Of a stretch of 64,000 nt of DNA, positions 41,610 to 50,035 are shown in pieces. Numbering within the stretch: position 1 is the stretch's first letter; each line of letters starts with the position of its first letter. This stretch comes from CAYFVU01 sp964594775 (GTDB taxonomy: Bacteria; Spirochaetota; Spirochaetia; DSM-16054; Sediminispirochaetaceae). The notes under the pieces are model-generated. The model was not told where the DNA came from and did not search any database. It worked only from the letters and a program-made list of their open reading frames with translations. Made by a program: the position numbers and the translations under genes. Location of the stretch: contig CAZQNO010000005.1 of the NCBI GenBank assembly GCA_964594775.1, positions 1 through 64,000 on the forward strand. The letters run 5' to 3'.

Positions 41610-42298
41610 CAACGTTTCACCTCTCCAATTTTTTCATCGTAACCGGGTATCTTTACCCGTTTCTCCAGGATATGAAGGAGCCACACTCCTCCGTAGGTAA
41701 GAGCAATAAAGATTACCGCAGCGATGAGATAGATCGGCATCGGTCGATACGATGTCGTGGCGATGAAGTTCCCCCTGGTCATGATCTCCATAACCCCGAT
41801 CGCGTAGGCAATTGCCGAATCCTTCAGAAGAATGCAATATTCATTCGACCAGCCGGGTATTGAGAGACGAAGCGCCTGAGGGAGGATGACGTACCAGACG
41901 GCCTTCCTATCGCTCATTCCCAGAGAACGTGCCGCCATCATCTGACCGCGGCCCAACGACTGTATGCTTCCGCGGAATATCTGTGACTGATAGGCGGCGC
42001 TTCGAAGACCAAGCACAACGACTGCCGAGGTAAAGGCGGGAAGGTCTAGTCCGATGAGGTTAAACAGACCGAAATAGAAGAGAAAGAGGAGAACGAGGAC
42101 CGGCACCCCCCGAAAAAACCACACATAGACTCCTATGAGCCACGAGACGAGTCTTCTTCCATAGACCTCGAAGACCGCCATGGGTACTCCGAGAAAAAAC
42201 CCGAAAAGGAGCGATCCAAGCACCAGCCCCAGCGTAACCGATGTTCCCTGAAGAAGAAACGGAACGGCCTTTTGAATCAGTACTCCCAAATCACCCAT
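41609..42298 (-). CDS. Polar amino acid-type ABC transporter permease
   Basis: Second HisM/GlnP-type permease, 229 aa: VPFLLQGTSVTLGLVLGSLL, FFRGVPVLVLLFLFYFGLF, RSAAYQSQIFRGSIQSLGRG and AARSLGMSDRKAVWYVILPQALR in parts. ATG 42298 is chosen because GGGAGGG lies 9 bases upstream. It is the first gene of the operon permease-ATPase-permease-etfB-etfA-glcD, transcribed from the back-to-back promoter region to its right. Confidence 0.9.
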   Translation of the reverse strand: MGDLGVLIQKAVPFLLQGTSVTLGLVLGSLLFGFFLGVPMAVFEVYGRRLVSWLIGVYVWFFRGVPVLVLLFLFYFGLFNLIGLDLPAFTSAVVVLGLRSAAYQSQIFRGSIQSLGRGQMMAARSLGMSDRKAVWYVILPQALRLSIPGWSNEYCILLKDSAIAYAIGVMEIMTRGNFIATTSYRPMPIYLIAAVIFIALTYGGVWLLHILEKRVKIPGYDEKIGEVKR

Positions 42299-42354
42299 AG
42301 GTCGGTACCCTCCCAATCGATTTTATGCTCTACCTTGCCGCATGTTGCAATGAA

Positions 42355-42383
42355 AGTCTACCCGAGACAACTTACTATGTCAA
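42355..42383 (-). promoter_or_regulatory. Promoter of the ABC-etfBA-glcD operon
   Basis: Minus strand TTGACA, 17 bases, TAGACT. Its -35 box forms one arm of the inverted repeat GTCAAG-AAAAAA-CTTGAC, the other arm being the -35 box of the opposite promoter. Confidence 0.75.
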
Positions 42384-42391
42384 GAAAAAAC

Positions 42392-42420
42392 TTGACGTAT
42401 CTAGTCTTTACTTGTTATAA
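42392..42420 (+). promoter_or_regulatory. Promoter of the aminotransferase-iorAB-acd-gntR operon
   Basis: TTGACG, 17 bases, TTATAA, with the two -35 boxes of the divergent promoters only 8 bp apart. Confidence 0.75.
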
Positions 42421-42423
42421 CAA
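42412..42423. promoter_or_regulatory. Palindrome over the -10 box, candidate GntR operator
   Basis: TTGTTATAACAA, a perfect 12-bp palindrome that contains the plus-strand -10 box. HutC-type GntR proteins bind short palindromes of the GT...AC kind; the last gene of this operon encodes such a regulator. Confidence 0.5.
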
Positions 42424-42438
42424 ATAAGGAGGCACTAG

Positions 42439-43539
42439 ATGGACATTTCGAAACACATTAATTCGGGAGCCGCAGAGATCACGGCCTACACACCGGGAAA
42501 ACGAAGCGAAGAGGTGCAGAAGGAACTCGGCCTGGAGCGCATCATCAAAATGAGCTCGAACGAGAACGCGTATCGCAGTTCCCCGGCGGCAGTTGACGCC
42601 ATGAAAAATGCCGCCGAAAAAATTCACACCTATCCCGATGCGCTGAGCGCCGATTTCTCCCGACTCGCGGCGGCCCGCAACGGAGTGAATCCTGCCGAGA
42701 TCACGGCAGGAAACGGTGCCGACGGAGTTCTCCGCAACTTCTGCCAAACCGTCATAGAGGAGGGGGACGAGATCATCATCCCGGAGATCACCTTCCCCAT
42801 CTATAAGGCCAACGTCAAAATTATGCGCGGCAACGTTATTGTGTCGAAGATGAAGAACCTGCGCATTGACACCGACGATATTGCAGAAAAAATCAACATC
42901 CGTACAAAGGCGGTCTTTTTCTGTAACCCGAACAATCCCACCGGAGATGCCCTGGAAGCAGAAATCGTCCGCAGTTTTTTGCGAAAACTTCCCGAAGACC
43001 TTCTCGTTGTCGTCGATGAGGCATATATAGACTTTAGCGATCCGGAACATGACCCAAACTCCGTCGCGCTTTTCAACGAGGGAATGAAAAACCTCTTTAT
43101 CGTCCGCTCCCTCTCGAAGACCTACGGACTGGCCGGACTCAGGCTCGGCTATGGTATCGGAAACGAGACCCTTATCTCCTACATCAATAGGGTAAAACCG
43201 CCCTTCGATGTTTCCCTCGTCGCGCAGGCGGCGGGATTCGCGGCCCTCGGCGATGATGAGTTCTACCGCGAAGTTGTTCGCAAGACGAAGGAGGAGCGTC
43301 GTTTTTTCACCACAAGGCTCGATTCCCTCGGACTCAACTACGTTCCCTCTCAAACCAACTTCTTTCTCATCGACACCGGTCGCGATTCGATCGGAGTATT
43401 CGAAGAATTGCAGAAGAGAGGAATCATTATTCGACCCGGCAAAAACTTCGGTCTTTCTCCCCATATACGGGTAACGCTCGGAACCCATGAGGAGAATAGT
43501 AGTTTTTTCGAGGCTCTTGAGGAGGTGCTTTCATTATGA
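42439..43539 (+). CDS. HisC-like PLP aminotransferase
   Basis: Class I/II aminotransferase, 366 aa, closest in motif content to histidinol-phosphate aminotransferase: SSNENAY (37-45), TYPDA, GNGADGVLR, FFCNPNNPTGD (160-170), VVDEAYIDF and the PLP lysine Lys227 in RSLSKTYGLAGLRLGYG. HisC-like enzymes also act on aromatic amino acids. There is no other his gene here; the next genes are iorA and iorB, so a role in converting an aromatic amino acid to the aryl-pyruvate used by IorAB is more likely than histidine synthesis, which is inference. AAGGAGG lies 6 bases before the ATG; its stop overlaps iorA by 4 bases. Confidence 0.87.
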   Translation: MDISKHINSGAAEITAYTPGKRSEEVQKELGLERIIKMSSNENAYRSSPAAVDAMKNAAEKIHTYPDALSADFSRLAAARNGVNPAEITAGNGADGVLRNFCQTVIEEGDEIIIPEITFPIYKANVKIMRGNVIVSKMKNLRIDTDDIAEKINIRTKAVFFCNPNNPTGDALEAEIVRSFLRKLPEDLLVVVDEAYIDFSDPEHDPNSVALFNEGMKNLFIVRSLSKTYGLAGLRLGYGIGNETLISYINRVKPPFDVSLVAQAAGFAALGDDEFYREVVRKTKEERRFFTTRLDSLGLNYVPSQTNFFLIDTGRDSIGVFEELQKRGIIIRPGKNFGLSPHIRVTLGTHEENSSFFEALEEVLSL

Positions 43540-45446
43540 GAGAGGTAAGCGGCAATGAGGCGGTCGCCTGCGGCGCCCTCGCCGCCGGTATTTCCCTTGC
43601 AAGCGGTTATCCCGGAACCCCTTCCAGTGAGGCTCTTGCCGAGCTCCTTTCCTTTTCCGAAAAAATGAAAGGCTCTGGAAGAGCTCATCCCTACGTCCAA
43701 TGGAGCGTCAACGAGAAGGTTGCCCTCGAGATAGCCGCCGGTGCGGCATGGGCGGGAAAACGGGCCTTGGCAACGATGAAAATGTCCGGGGCGAATGTCG
43801 CTCTCGATTCGCTCATTTCCATTGCCTATTCCGGAACCAGAGGGGGGCTGGTCATCTACATCGCAGACGATCCCGGCGCAGAGGCGGGAATGCCCGAACA
43901 GGACACCCGGCTTATTGCGCTCTTTACGAATCTACCGGTCCTCGAGCCGTCGGATCCCCGCAGGTCCTACGAACTTACTCGTTACGCCTTTGAGCTGTCT
44001 GAAAGCTGCGAGCTTCCCGTCATCGTGCGGTCGGTTACCTCGGTGGCTCATGCGGTGGAAGCCCTCGACATCGACCCATCGTATCACGACCCCAAAATCG
44101 AAGCGGAATTTCACCGAGATATCGGCAGATTCACCAAGGCGGGAGCAGAAATCTGCATGAACCAACATCGCGACCTGCTCGATCGAAACGATCTGGCCGT
44201 CGAACTGCTTCGAAAAACTAAAATTAATCGAAGCCTTTCTCCTTCCGGAAAAAAGGGGAAGAGCTCCGATGCCGCCGTCATCTCCTCCGGAGCGGTGAAC
44301 CAAGTGGTAGGTGAACTCCACGGCGAGTATCCCGATTTTGCGGCCCTCCTTCTGGAAGCCGTTAATCCGCTTGATGAAGAGCTTATTGAGACCTTCATTG
44401 AAACGAAAAACCGCCTGCTGATCCTCGAAGAGCTCGAGCCCGTTATCGAGAAGCAGGTCCGCAGCCTGGCCCAGCGGATTAACTGGAAGGGCCGTATCAT
44501 CGGCAAGCTCGACGGAAAACTGCCGCGCATCGGCAGGTATTCGAGCCACACTGTGCGGGAGGGGCTGGATACCCTTTCCGGAGCAGAGTCCGCAGTAATA
44601 AACGCCGAAACGCCGGAGGAAGAGGCCGGCAGAGAGAGACCCTCCGTCCATCATCCCATAACGTTTTGTGAGGGCTGTCCCCACCGCGGGACCTACCTCG
44701 CCCTGGGCAGGGCCTTGAAAAAAACGAAGCTCGGAAAGAATAAAACGGTCGTTACCGGAGACATAGGCTGTACCATCCTGGGAATGAATCCTCCCTTCGA
44801 TTCCTGCTGGACCGAAGTCTCTATGGGTTCGAGCATCGGATTTGCACAGGGTTTCTCCCTCGCGGGTATTCGCCCTCCCCTCGTCGCGGCTATAGGAGAC
44901 TCGACCTTCTTTCATGCCGGGATTCCCCCGCTGATAAACGCCGTACAGCACGGCACCGATATGCTGCTCATCATCCTGGACAACGGCTGGACGAGCATGA
45001 CGGGATTTCAGATAAATCCGGGGACCGATGCAGATTTCCAACAGCGGGGGGGCAGACGGGTCGACATTTCCGCCCTTGTTCAATCTCTTGGAGTGGATAT
45101 GTATCGTGAAATTCGTCCGTTCCGGCAGGAGGAATCGGTGAACACCCTCGCCGAAGCCCTCACTGCCGAGGGTGTTCGGGTCGTCGTATCGAAAGAGGAG
45201 TGCGCCCTCACGAGGCTGCGGCGGGAGGAGCGGCGTTTTGTCTATCGGGTGGATCCGGATAAATGCACCTTCTGCAGGGTCTGTATCCGGGAAACCGGCT
45301 GTCCCGCCCTCTATGTGGAGGAGACCGGAGAGAGGCCGCATGCGGCGATCGATCGGCTGCGCTGCACCGCCTGCTCACTCTGCTATTCGGCATGTTCCTT
45401 CGATGCCATTTCTCCGATAAAGATCGAAAAGGAGGCTCAGCGATGA
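43536..45446 (+). CDS. iorA: Indolepyruvate:ferredoxin oxidoreductase, alpha subunit
   Basis: Thiamine-diphosphate enzyme subunit of 636 aa that oxidatively decarboxylates aryl-pyruvates to aryl-acetyl-CoA while reducing ferredoxin. The N-terminus shows GNEAVACGALAAGISLASGYPGTPSSE (in parts), the middle FCEGCPHRGTY motif diagnostic for IorA, the ThDP site GDIGCTILG and IGDSTFFHAGIPPLINA, with ILDNGWTSMTG. The C-terminus has two 4Fe-4S motifs: CTFCRVCIRETGC and CTACSLCYSAC. Full length. ThDP and clusters are intact. Start overlaps the aminotransferase stop by 4 bases. Confidence 0.95.
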   Translation: MREVSGNEAVACGALAAGISLASGYPGTPSSEALAELLSFSEKMKGSGRAHPYVQWSVNEKVALEIAAGAAWAGKRALATMKMSGANVALDSLISIAYSGTRGGLVIYIADDPGAEAGMPEQDTRLIALFTNLPVLEPSDPRRSYELTRYAFELSESCELPVIVRSVTSVAHAVEALDIDPSYHDPKIEAEFHRDIGRFTKAGAEICMNQHRDLLDRNDLAVELLRKTKINRSLSPSGKKGKSSDAAVISSGAVNQVVGELHGEYPDFAALLLEAVNPLDEELIETFIETKNRLLILEELEPVIEKQVRSLAQRINWKGRIIGKLDGKLPRIGRYSSHTVREGLDTLSGAESAVINAETPEEEAGRERPSVHHPITFCEGCPHRGTYLALGRALKKTKLGKNKTVVTGDIGCTILGMNPPFDSCWTEVSMGSSIGFAQGFSLAGIRPPLVAAIGDSTFFHAGIPPLINAVQHGTDMLLIILDNGWTSMTGFQINPGTDADFQQRGGRRVDISALVQSLGVDMYREIRPFRQEESVNTLAEALTAEGVRVVVSKEECALTRLRREERRFVYRVDPDKCTFCRVCIRETGCPALYVEETGERPHAAIDRLRCTACSLCYSACSFDAISPIKIEKEAQR

Positions 45447-46021
45447 TGCGAAACATCCACGCGGCGGGCTTGGGTGGACAGGGCATCCTCACCTTTTCCA
45501 AGCTCATAGCCGAATACGCCAAGAGAGAAGGCCTAAAGGCAGGCCTCTTTCATTCAAAGGGAATGGCGCAGCGGGGCGGCAGAGTCACCTCGGACCTACG
45601 CATTTCGAGCGATCCCGAGGCCGAGTTCAGTCCGCGGATTGCCGAAGGAGAGGCCGACTACATCGTCGGTTTAGAAATCGGTGAAGCGCTTAACTCCCTG
45701 TCTCTTTGCAAAAAGGGGGGGACGGTAATAATTCATCACTACGCCGCTGTACCGACATCTGTGGTGCTGGATAAAGAGAGGACTTACCCCTCCCTGCAAG
45801 AGGTTCTCACGCTTTTTCAAAAAAAGAGTGATCACGTATACGGAGTCGAGAAAATTGAGTCGAGGGCCAACATTTTTCTTCTCGGCCTCTTTACCGCCCT
45901 CGCTTCCTTCGACCGCAAGACGATGCTTACGACGGTCGAGACGACGATTAAAAGGGGAAAGAAAGAAAACAGGAAAGCGTTCGAAGAGGGGTATCACTAT
46001 GGCAGCGGACTTATCGGATAG
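45443..46021 (+). CDS. iorB: Indolepyruvate:ferredoxin oxidoreductase, beta subunit
   Basis: 192-residue gamma-type subunit with HAAGLGGQGILTFSKLIAEY at the N-terminus, HSKGMAQRGGRVTSDLRI and a helical C-terminus, standard for IorB. Start ATG 45443 follows AAGGAGG by 7 bases and overlaps the iorA stop by 4. With IorA it forms the complete oxidoreductase. It overlaps the next gene by 23 bases. Confidence 0.93.
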   Translation: MMRNIHAAGLGGQGILTFSKLIAEYAKREGLKAGLFHSKGMAQRGGRVTSDLRISSDPEAEFSPRIAEGEADYIVGLEIGEALNSLSLCKKGGTVIIHHYAAVPTSVVLDKERTYPSLQEVLTLFQKKSDHVYGVEKIESRANIFLLGLFTALASFDRKTMLTTVETTIKRGKKENRKAFEEGYHYGSGLIG

Positions 46022-48119
46022 AGCGGAGAACAGCCTTGCGCGGCTCTTTCACGCAAAGCGCATCGCCGTAGTCGGCTCGGCGAAGAGAGGCAAGATCGCC
46101 CATCAAATAATGACGCAGCTCACCGAAGGGGATTATTCCGGCACCGTCTGGGCGGTCAATCCGAAGGGCGAAAGACCGGAGGGAATAGCGGGAGTTCACG
46201 CCGCCTCCTCCATCGAGGAAATCGATGGAAGTCCCGATGCGGCGATCATCTGCGCTCCCGCCGCGCAGGTTCAGCAGGTGATAGAGGACTGCGGAAGAAG
46301 CGGGGTTCCCGTCGGGGTCGTTCTCACCTCCGGTTTCTCCGAGACGGGGAAGCGAGATGAGGAGGAGAAGCTGAAGAAGAGCGCCGCAGTCTATGGAATG
46401 CGTCTGGTCGGGCCGAACTGCGCAGGTATCATGAATCCGCACGAAAAGATTTTCGCCAGCATCGAAGTTCGTGCTCTTCCCGGCAGTGTCGCCTTCATCA
46501 CCCAGAGCGGCGCCGTCGGCGGTGCCGTGCTCGCTATGGCCGAAGAACGGGGAATCGGCTTCTCCCTCTTCGCGAGCTACGGCAACAGGGTCGACATTGG
46601 AGAACTGGAGCTTCTCGAATACCTGGAAAACGATGCCGCTACCAAGGCCGTCGCACTGTATACGGAGAGCCTCCGGGACGGAAGACGTTTCCTGCACCTC
46701 GCCTCTCGTATCGTCTCCAAAAAACCTCTCATTCTGATAAAGGCGGGGCGAACAAGCTCCGGCTCCCGGGCCGCCGGCTCCCACACCGGATCCTTTGCCG
46801 GTTCCGAAGAAGTATTCGAGACCATGGTCAAACAGACGGGTATCATCCGCGCACGCGGCATTGAGGAAATGCTTGATCTCGTAGAGGGAACTTCTAAAAT
46901 GCCCGTCTTACAGGGGCGAAGGGTCGCCGTGATCACCAACTCCGGCGGTCCCGGAATACTCTGTACCGACAGGGGAGAAGAACTTGGTCTTGAACTTGCA
47001 GAACCGAATGATGCCACAAAGGAGAGTCTCCGCAGATTTCTTCCCCCTCACGCCTCCGTTTCCAATCCCGTTGATCTCACCGTCGAGGGGAGCGACGAGG
47101 ATTTTCGCCTTTCCATCGAGACGATGCTGGAGAACGAATACGATGCCGCCGTGGTCATCAACGTGGCGACACCCTTTCTCGATTCATCCGGTCTCGCGGG
47201 GGCAATCGCCGATGCGGCGCACAAGACGAAAAAGCCGGTGGCCGCCGTCTTCATGGCCGGGAGAATCGTCGATTCGGGTCTTCACGTGCTCAAGCAGGAG
47301 GGAATTGCCCGTTTTCCCACCGGTGAAAGGGCCATGGAGGCGATTTTTCAACTCTCCGCCTACCATGCCTTTGTCAAGCAGAGAAAGGCGATGAGCGAAG
47401 GGGTCGGCCCCCACGAAGAAGATCTCGCGCGTAAAAACGCCGAAGCGCTTGAATCTCCGGTGCTCCTCCCCCATGCCGCCGATCTTCTCTCCTCCCGCGG
47501 TTTCACCCTTCCGAAATACCGCTTTGTCGATTCGATCGATGCCCTTGGCGAAGCCGTTGAGAGACTCGAGTTCCCTCTGGCGATGAAAGTCGTCTCTGCG
47601 GAAATTGCCCATAAGAGCGACGTCGGCGGAGTCGTGCTCAATCTCAGCTCAGAGGAGCAGACCGCCGCCGCCTTCAGCCGAATGGAAGCATCTCTGAAAT
47701 CCCAAGGATTCCGGGGAGTCTTTCTCCACGAAATGATTCCGCAGGGTCTCGAGATGATTCTCGGCATAAAGAGAGACCCGGTATTCGGTCCCGTACTACT
47801 GGCCGGCGCCGGAGGCATCTACACCGAGCTCATCCGCGATGTGAGCATGAGAATAGCCCCCATCGGCGAAGAAGAGGCCCGCGCCATGATAGAGGAATTG
47901 AAAGTCTATCGCCTGATGAAAGGATATCGAGGAAAGGAGGCACTGGCGACGGATGAATTGGTCCGGGCTCTCCTGCTCCTCTCAAACCTGGCGATGGAGC
48001 ATGGAGAGATCGAAGAGCTCGATCTCAATCCGATTTTTCTCCTTCCCGAAGCGGCGGTACTCGCAGATATTCATATCGTCGCCGATCCCAGGCAGGACCG
48101 CGGTGAAGGAAAGGGGTAA
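45999..48119 (+). CDS. ADP-forming acyl-CoA synthetase (fused alpha-beta)
   Basis: 706-residue fused enzyme that converts acyl-CoA + ADP + phosphate to acid + CoA + ATP. The N-terminal part is a CoA-binding domain (KRIAVVGSAKRGKIAHQIM), followed by the succinyl-CoA-ligase-like domain with MRLVGPNCAGIMN, AFITQSGAVGG and the phosphohistidine loop AGSHTGSFAGSEEVFE. The last 230 residues form the ATP-grasp half (FPLAMKVVSAEIAHKSDVGG, GIKRDPVFGPVLLAGAGGI). In archaea, isozymes of this type take aryl-acetyl-CoA made by IorAB; the same coupling is likely here. GAGGGG precedes ATG 45999; a longer frame from 45828 overlaps iorB too far to be real. Confidence 0.92.
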   Translation: MAADLSDRAENSLARLFHAKRIAVVGSAKRGKIAHQIMTQLTEGDYSGTVWAVNPKGERPEGIAGVHAASSIEEIDGSPDAAIICAPAAQVQQVIEDCGRSGVPVGVVLTSGFSETGKRDEEEKLKKSAAVYGMRLVGPNCAGIMNPHEKIFASIEVRALPGSVAFITQSGAVGGAVLAMAEERGIGFSLFASYGNRVDIGELELLEYLENDAATKAVALYTESLRDGRRFLHLASRIVSKKPLILIKAGRTSSGSRAAGSHTGSFAGSEEVFETMVKQTGIIRARGIEEMLDLVEGTSKMPVLQGRRVAVITNSGGPGILCTDRGEELGLELAEPNDATKESLRRFLPPHASVSNPVDLTVEGSDEDFRLSIETMLENEYDAAVVINVATPFLDSSGLAGAIADAAHKTKKPVAAVFMAGRIVDSGLHVLKQEGIARFPTGERAMEAIFQLSAYHAFVKQRKAMSEGVGPHEEDLARKNAEALESPVLLPHAADLLSSRGFTLPKYRFVDSIDALGEAVERLEFPLAMKVVSAEIAHKSDVGGVVLNLSSEEQTAAAFSRMEASLKSQGFRGVFLHEMIPQGLEMILGIKRDPVFGPVLLAGAGGIYTELIRDVSMRIAPIGEEEARAMIEELKVYRLMKGYRGKEALATDELVRALLLLSNLAMEHGEIEELDLNPIFLLPEAAVLADIHIVADPRQDRGEGKG

Positions 48120-48828
48120 GGCGTACAGCCGGGTCGCGGCGGAACTCAGGGAGCGGATACTCGGCAGGCAGCTGCGGCCGCAGCAGCAGCTGCCTACCGA
48201 AGCGGAGTTGAGCACCGAGTTCACCGTTTCCCGCATCACCGTTCGCCGGGCCCTCGAAATCCTCGAAGAGGAACACCTCATTCATAAGAAGCAGGGAAAG
48301 GGGTCCTTCGTCAGTCCGTATCCGGCCAGACGTATTCCTCTTCTCATCGACTATACCGGCAGCGTGCGCAGTCATGCGCCGAATCTCCGACGCCTTCTTC
48401 GGCTCTGGAAGTGGTCGCCCTGTCCCGACTGGGCAGCGGTAGAGTTACAGATAGAACCCGGCGAGACAATCTACTACTGCGAAAGAACCGACATGCTGGG
48501 AGAGACCGCCGTCGCCTTCGACAGGGCGTACATCGTCCAGGCCTTCGCCGACCGCCTGGATGAAGATGAATTGGACCGAATCGACTTCAATGACTACTGG
48601 CAGAAGAGGTGTGCCTTCGAAATCCTCAGCTGCAAGCAGATGGCAGAGGCGGTGAAGGCCGATAAAATCTGCGCCGAGATTCTTGGCCTTCGAAAGAATG
48701 ATCCGGTTCTCAGAGGGATAGAGCTGTACACTACCCACAACAAGCGTCCGACGGGACTCTTCGATAATTATTACCACCCCAACTACATTAGTCTCGTTTC
48801 CAATTTTCCCTGGACCTTTGCTCAGTGA
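48103..48828 (+). CDS. HutC-type GntR transcriptional regulator
   Basis: 241 aa. Winged HTH with QLPTEAELSTEFTVSRITVRR and LIHKKQGKGSFV, then a UTRA-type ligand domain (VELQIEPGETIYYCERTDML, VAFDRAYIVQ, LRGIELYTTHNKRPTGLFDNYY in parts). Start is GTG 48103 with AGGA 5 bases upstream; it overlaps the acyl-CoA synthetase stop by 17 bases. Last gene of the operon, hence probably autoregulatory, with TTGTTATAACAA at 42412-42423 as a candidate site. Ligand unknown. Confidence 0.85.
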   Translation: MKERGKAYSRVAAELRERILGRQLRPQQQLPTEAELSTEFTVSRITVRRALEILEEEHLIHKKQGKGSFVSPYPARRIPLLIDYTGSVRSHAPNLRRLLRLWKWSPCPDWAAVELQIEPGETIYYCERTDMLGETAVAFDRAYIVQAFADRLDEDELDRIDFNDYWQKRCAFEILSCKQMAEAVKADKICAEILGLRKNDPVLRGIELYTTHNKRPTGLFDNYYHPNYISLVSNFPWTFAQ

Positions 48829-48869
48829 TGCATCTTGTATTTTCGATAAATGGATAGTAGGATACTTTT

Positions 48870-49586
48870 ATGATACGCAGCTGCCTGATACTCACCGCCT
48901 TCTGGATCTTTATGCTCTTCTCTCTTCTCTTTTTTATTCCCTACCTTCCGCTTCTTCTTCCCGGTCTTTCTTCACTTCGCGAGGCCTACGTTCTGACCCT
49001 CACGAGGTTCTGGGCCCGTTTCATCATTTTTCTTACCGGCGGCAAGTTAGAGCTGCGGGGGCAGGAAAACCTTCCCGAGGAAAGAAATCTCTGTTTTGTG
49101 GCGAACCACCAGAGCTACGTCGATATCCCCGTGGTCATGGCTTCCCTTCCGAGGGTCATCGGTTTTATCGCAAAAAAGGAACTCAAGCACGTTCCCATCC
49201 TCAGCAGCTGGATGAAGACAATGGGCTGCCTCTTTCTCGATCGAAAAAACCCGCGCCAAGCGATAACGGTATTCAACCAAGCCGTAGAAGAACTCCGCAG
49301 GGGGAAGGCGAAGCTGATCTTCCCCGAGGGGACGCGCAGCAAGGGCGACCGCATGGGGGAGATCCACGCAGGCGCGCTCAAGCTTCCCTTCAGAAGCGAA
49401 GCAATAATCGTACCATTGACTATCGACGGGACGTATCACCTCTTCGAGGAGTCGAAAAGGGTTTCGAACGGCAAGGTGGTGCTGACGATTCATCCGCCGG
49501 TGCACGCCGCCGGACTCTCTAAAGAGGAGCAGAAGAACACGGCAAAGCTTCTGGAGTCAATTATCGCCGGACCGCTGCCTAAATAA
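48870..49586 (+). CDS. plsC: 1-acyl-sn-glycerol-3-phosphate acyltransferase
   Basis: Inner-membrane acyltransferase of 238 aa that converts lysophosphatidic acid to phosphatidic acid. An N-terminal hydrophobic hairpin (FWIFMLFSLLFFIPYLPLLL) precedes the four acyltransferase blocks: VANHQSYVDIPV (H-x4-D), KELKHVPILSSWMKTMGC, FPEGTRSKGD and AIIVPLTIDGTYH. All catalytic residues are present. It stands 41 bp after the gntR gene and is not obviously linked in function; it may be read from the same transcript or its own promoter. Confidence 0.9.
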   Translation: MIRSCLILTAFWIFMLFSLLFFIPYLPLLLPGLSSLREAYVLTLTRFWARFIIFLTGGKLELRGQENLPEERNLCFVANHQSYVDIPVVMASLPRVIGFIAKKELKHVPILSSWMKTMGCLFLDRKNPRQAITVFNQAVEELRRGKAKLIFPEGTRSKGDRMGEIHAGALKLPFRSEAIIVPLTIDGTYHLFEESKRVSNGKVVLTIHPPVHAAGLSKEEQKNTAKLLESIIAGPLPK

Positions 49587-49672
49587 GGCCTATTTTCTGC
49601 CCGTCTGCTTTATGAGGTGGCGACCGAACTGTGTCGAGACGATGGGGCTTATCGAACACTCCAGGGAAGAAG

Positions 49673-49678
49673 TAATAT
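49673..49678 (+). promoter_or_regulatory. Possible leaderless -10 element before hypA
   Basis: TAATAT, then 6 bases, then the ATG at 49685. No Shine-Dalgarno is present within 15 bases of the start. Confidence 0.35.
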
Positions 49679-49684
49679 AGCCCA

Positions 49685-50035
49685 ATGCACGAACTTTCCG
49701 TAACCGAAGAGATCTTCAAAATCGTTCTCAAGCACGCACGAAAAAATAAAATGAGGAAAGTCACGGTAGTTCGTCTCGAAATCGGCGCCTTGAGCGATTT
49801 AGCGGAGCAATGGATCCAGAGATACTTCGACAAAATATCCAAGGGAAGCATCGCCGAAGGTGCCCGTATATCGGTGAGCAGGAAACAGTGTGTATTCGTC
49901 TGTACCCGCTGCAGCACCGAATTTCCCGTCGATTTGGCCAAAGATGCGGTGACTTCCTGTCCCGGCTGCGGGGGAACTCCCATTAGAATGGTTTCTGGAA
50001 ACGAATACTGTGTATTCAACATGGAGGGTATATGA
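49685..50035 (+). CDS. hypA: Nickel chaperone HypA
   Basis: 116-residue metallochaperone. The nickel-binding MHE start is present (His2), followed by LSVTEEIFKIVLKHAR and KVTVVRLEIGALSDL. The zinc site is CTRC (111 residues from the end of the helical part) with CPGC, as expected. HypA delivers Ni to hydrogenase or, in some bacteria, urease; neither enzyme is in the window. Its stop overlaps hypB by 4 bases. Confidence 0.93.
   Translation: MHELSVTEEIFKIVLKHARKNKMRKVTVVRLEIGALSDLAEQWIQRYFDKISKGSIAEGARISVSRKQCVFVCTRCSTEFPVDLAKDAVTSCPGCGGTPIRMVSGNEYCVFNMEGI

Noticed and set aside
42415..43488. Open frame of about 357 codons on the minus strand
   Set aside because: It is antisense to the HisC-like aminotransferase and would begin inside it; no family motif is seen.
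42439..43539. Histidine biosynthesis role for the HisC-like protein
   Set aside because: There are no other his genes around, and the genes that follow handle aryl-pyruvates. It is kept as a general HisC-like aminotransferase.
43932..45341. Open frame of about 470 codons on the minus strand
   Set aside because: It is antisense to iorA, whose motifs are unmistakable. It is a by-product of codon bias.
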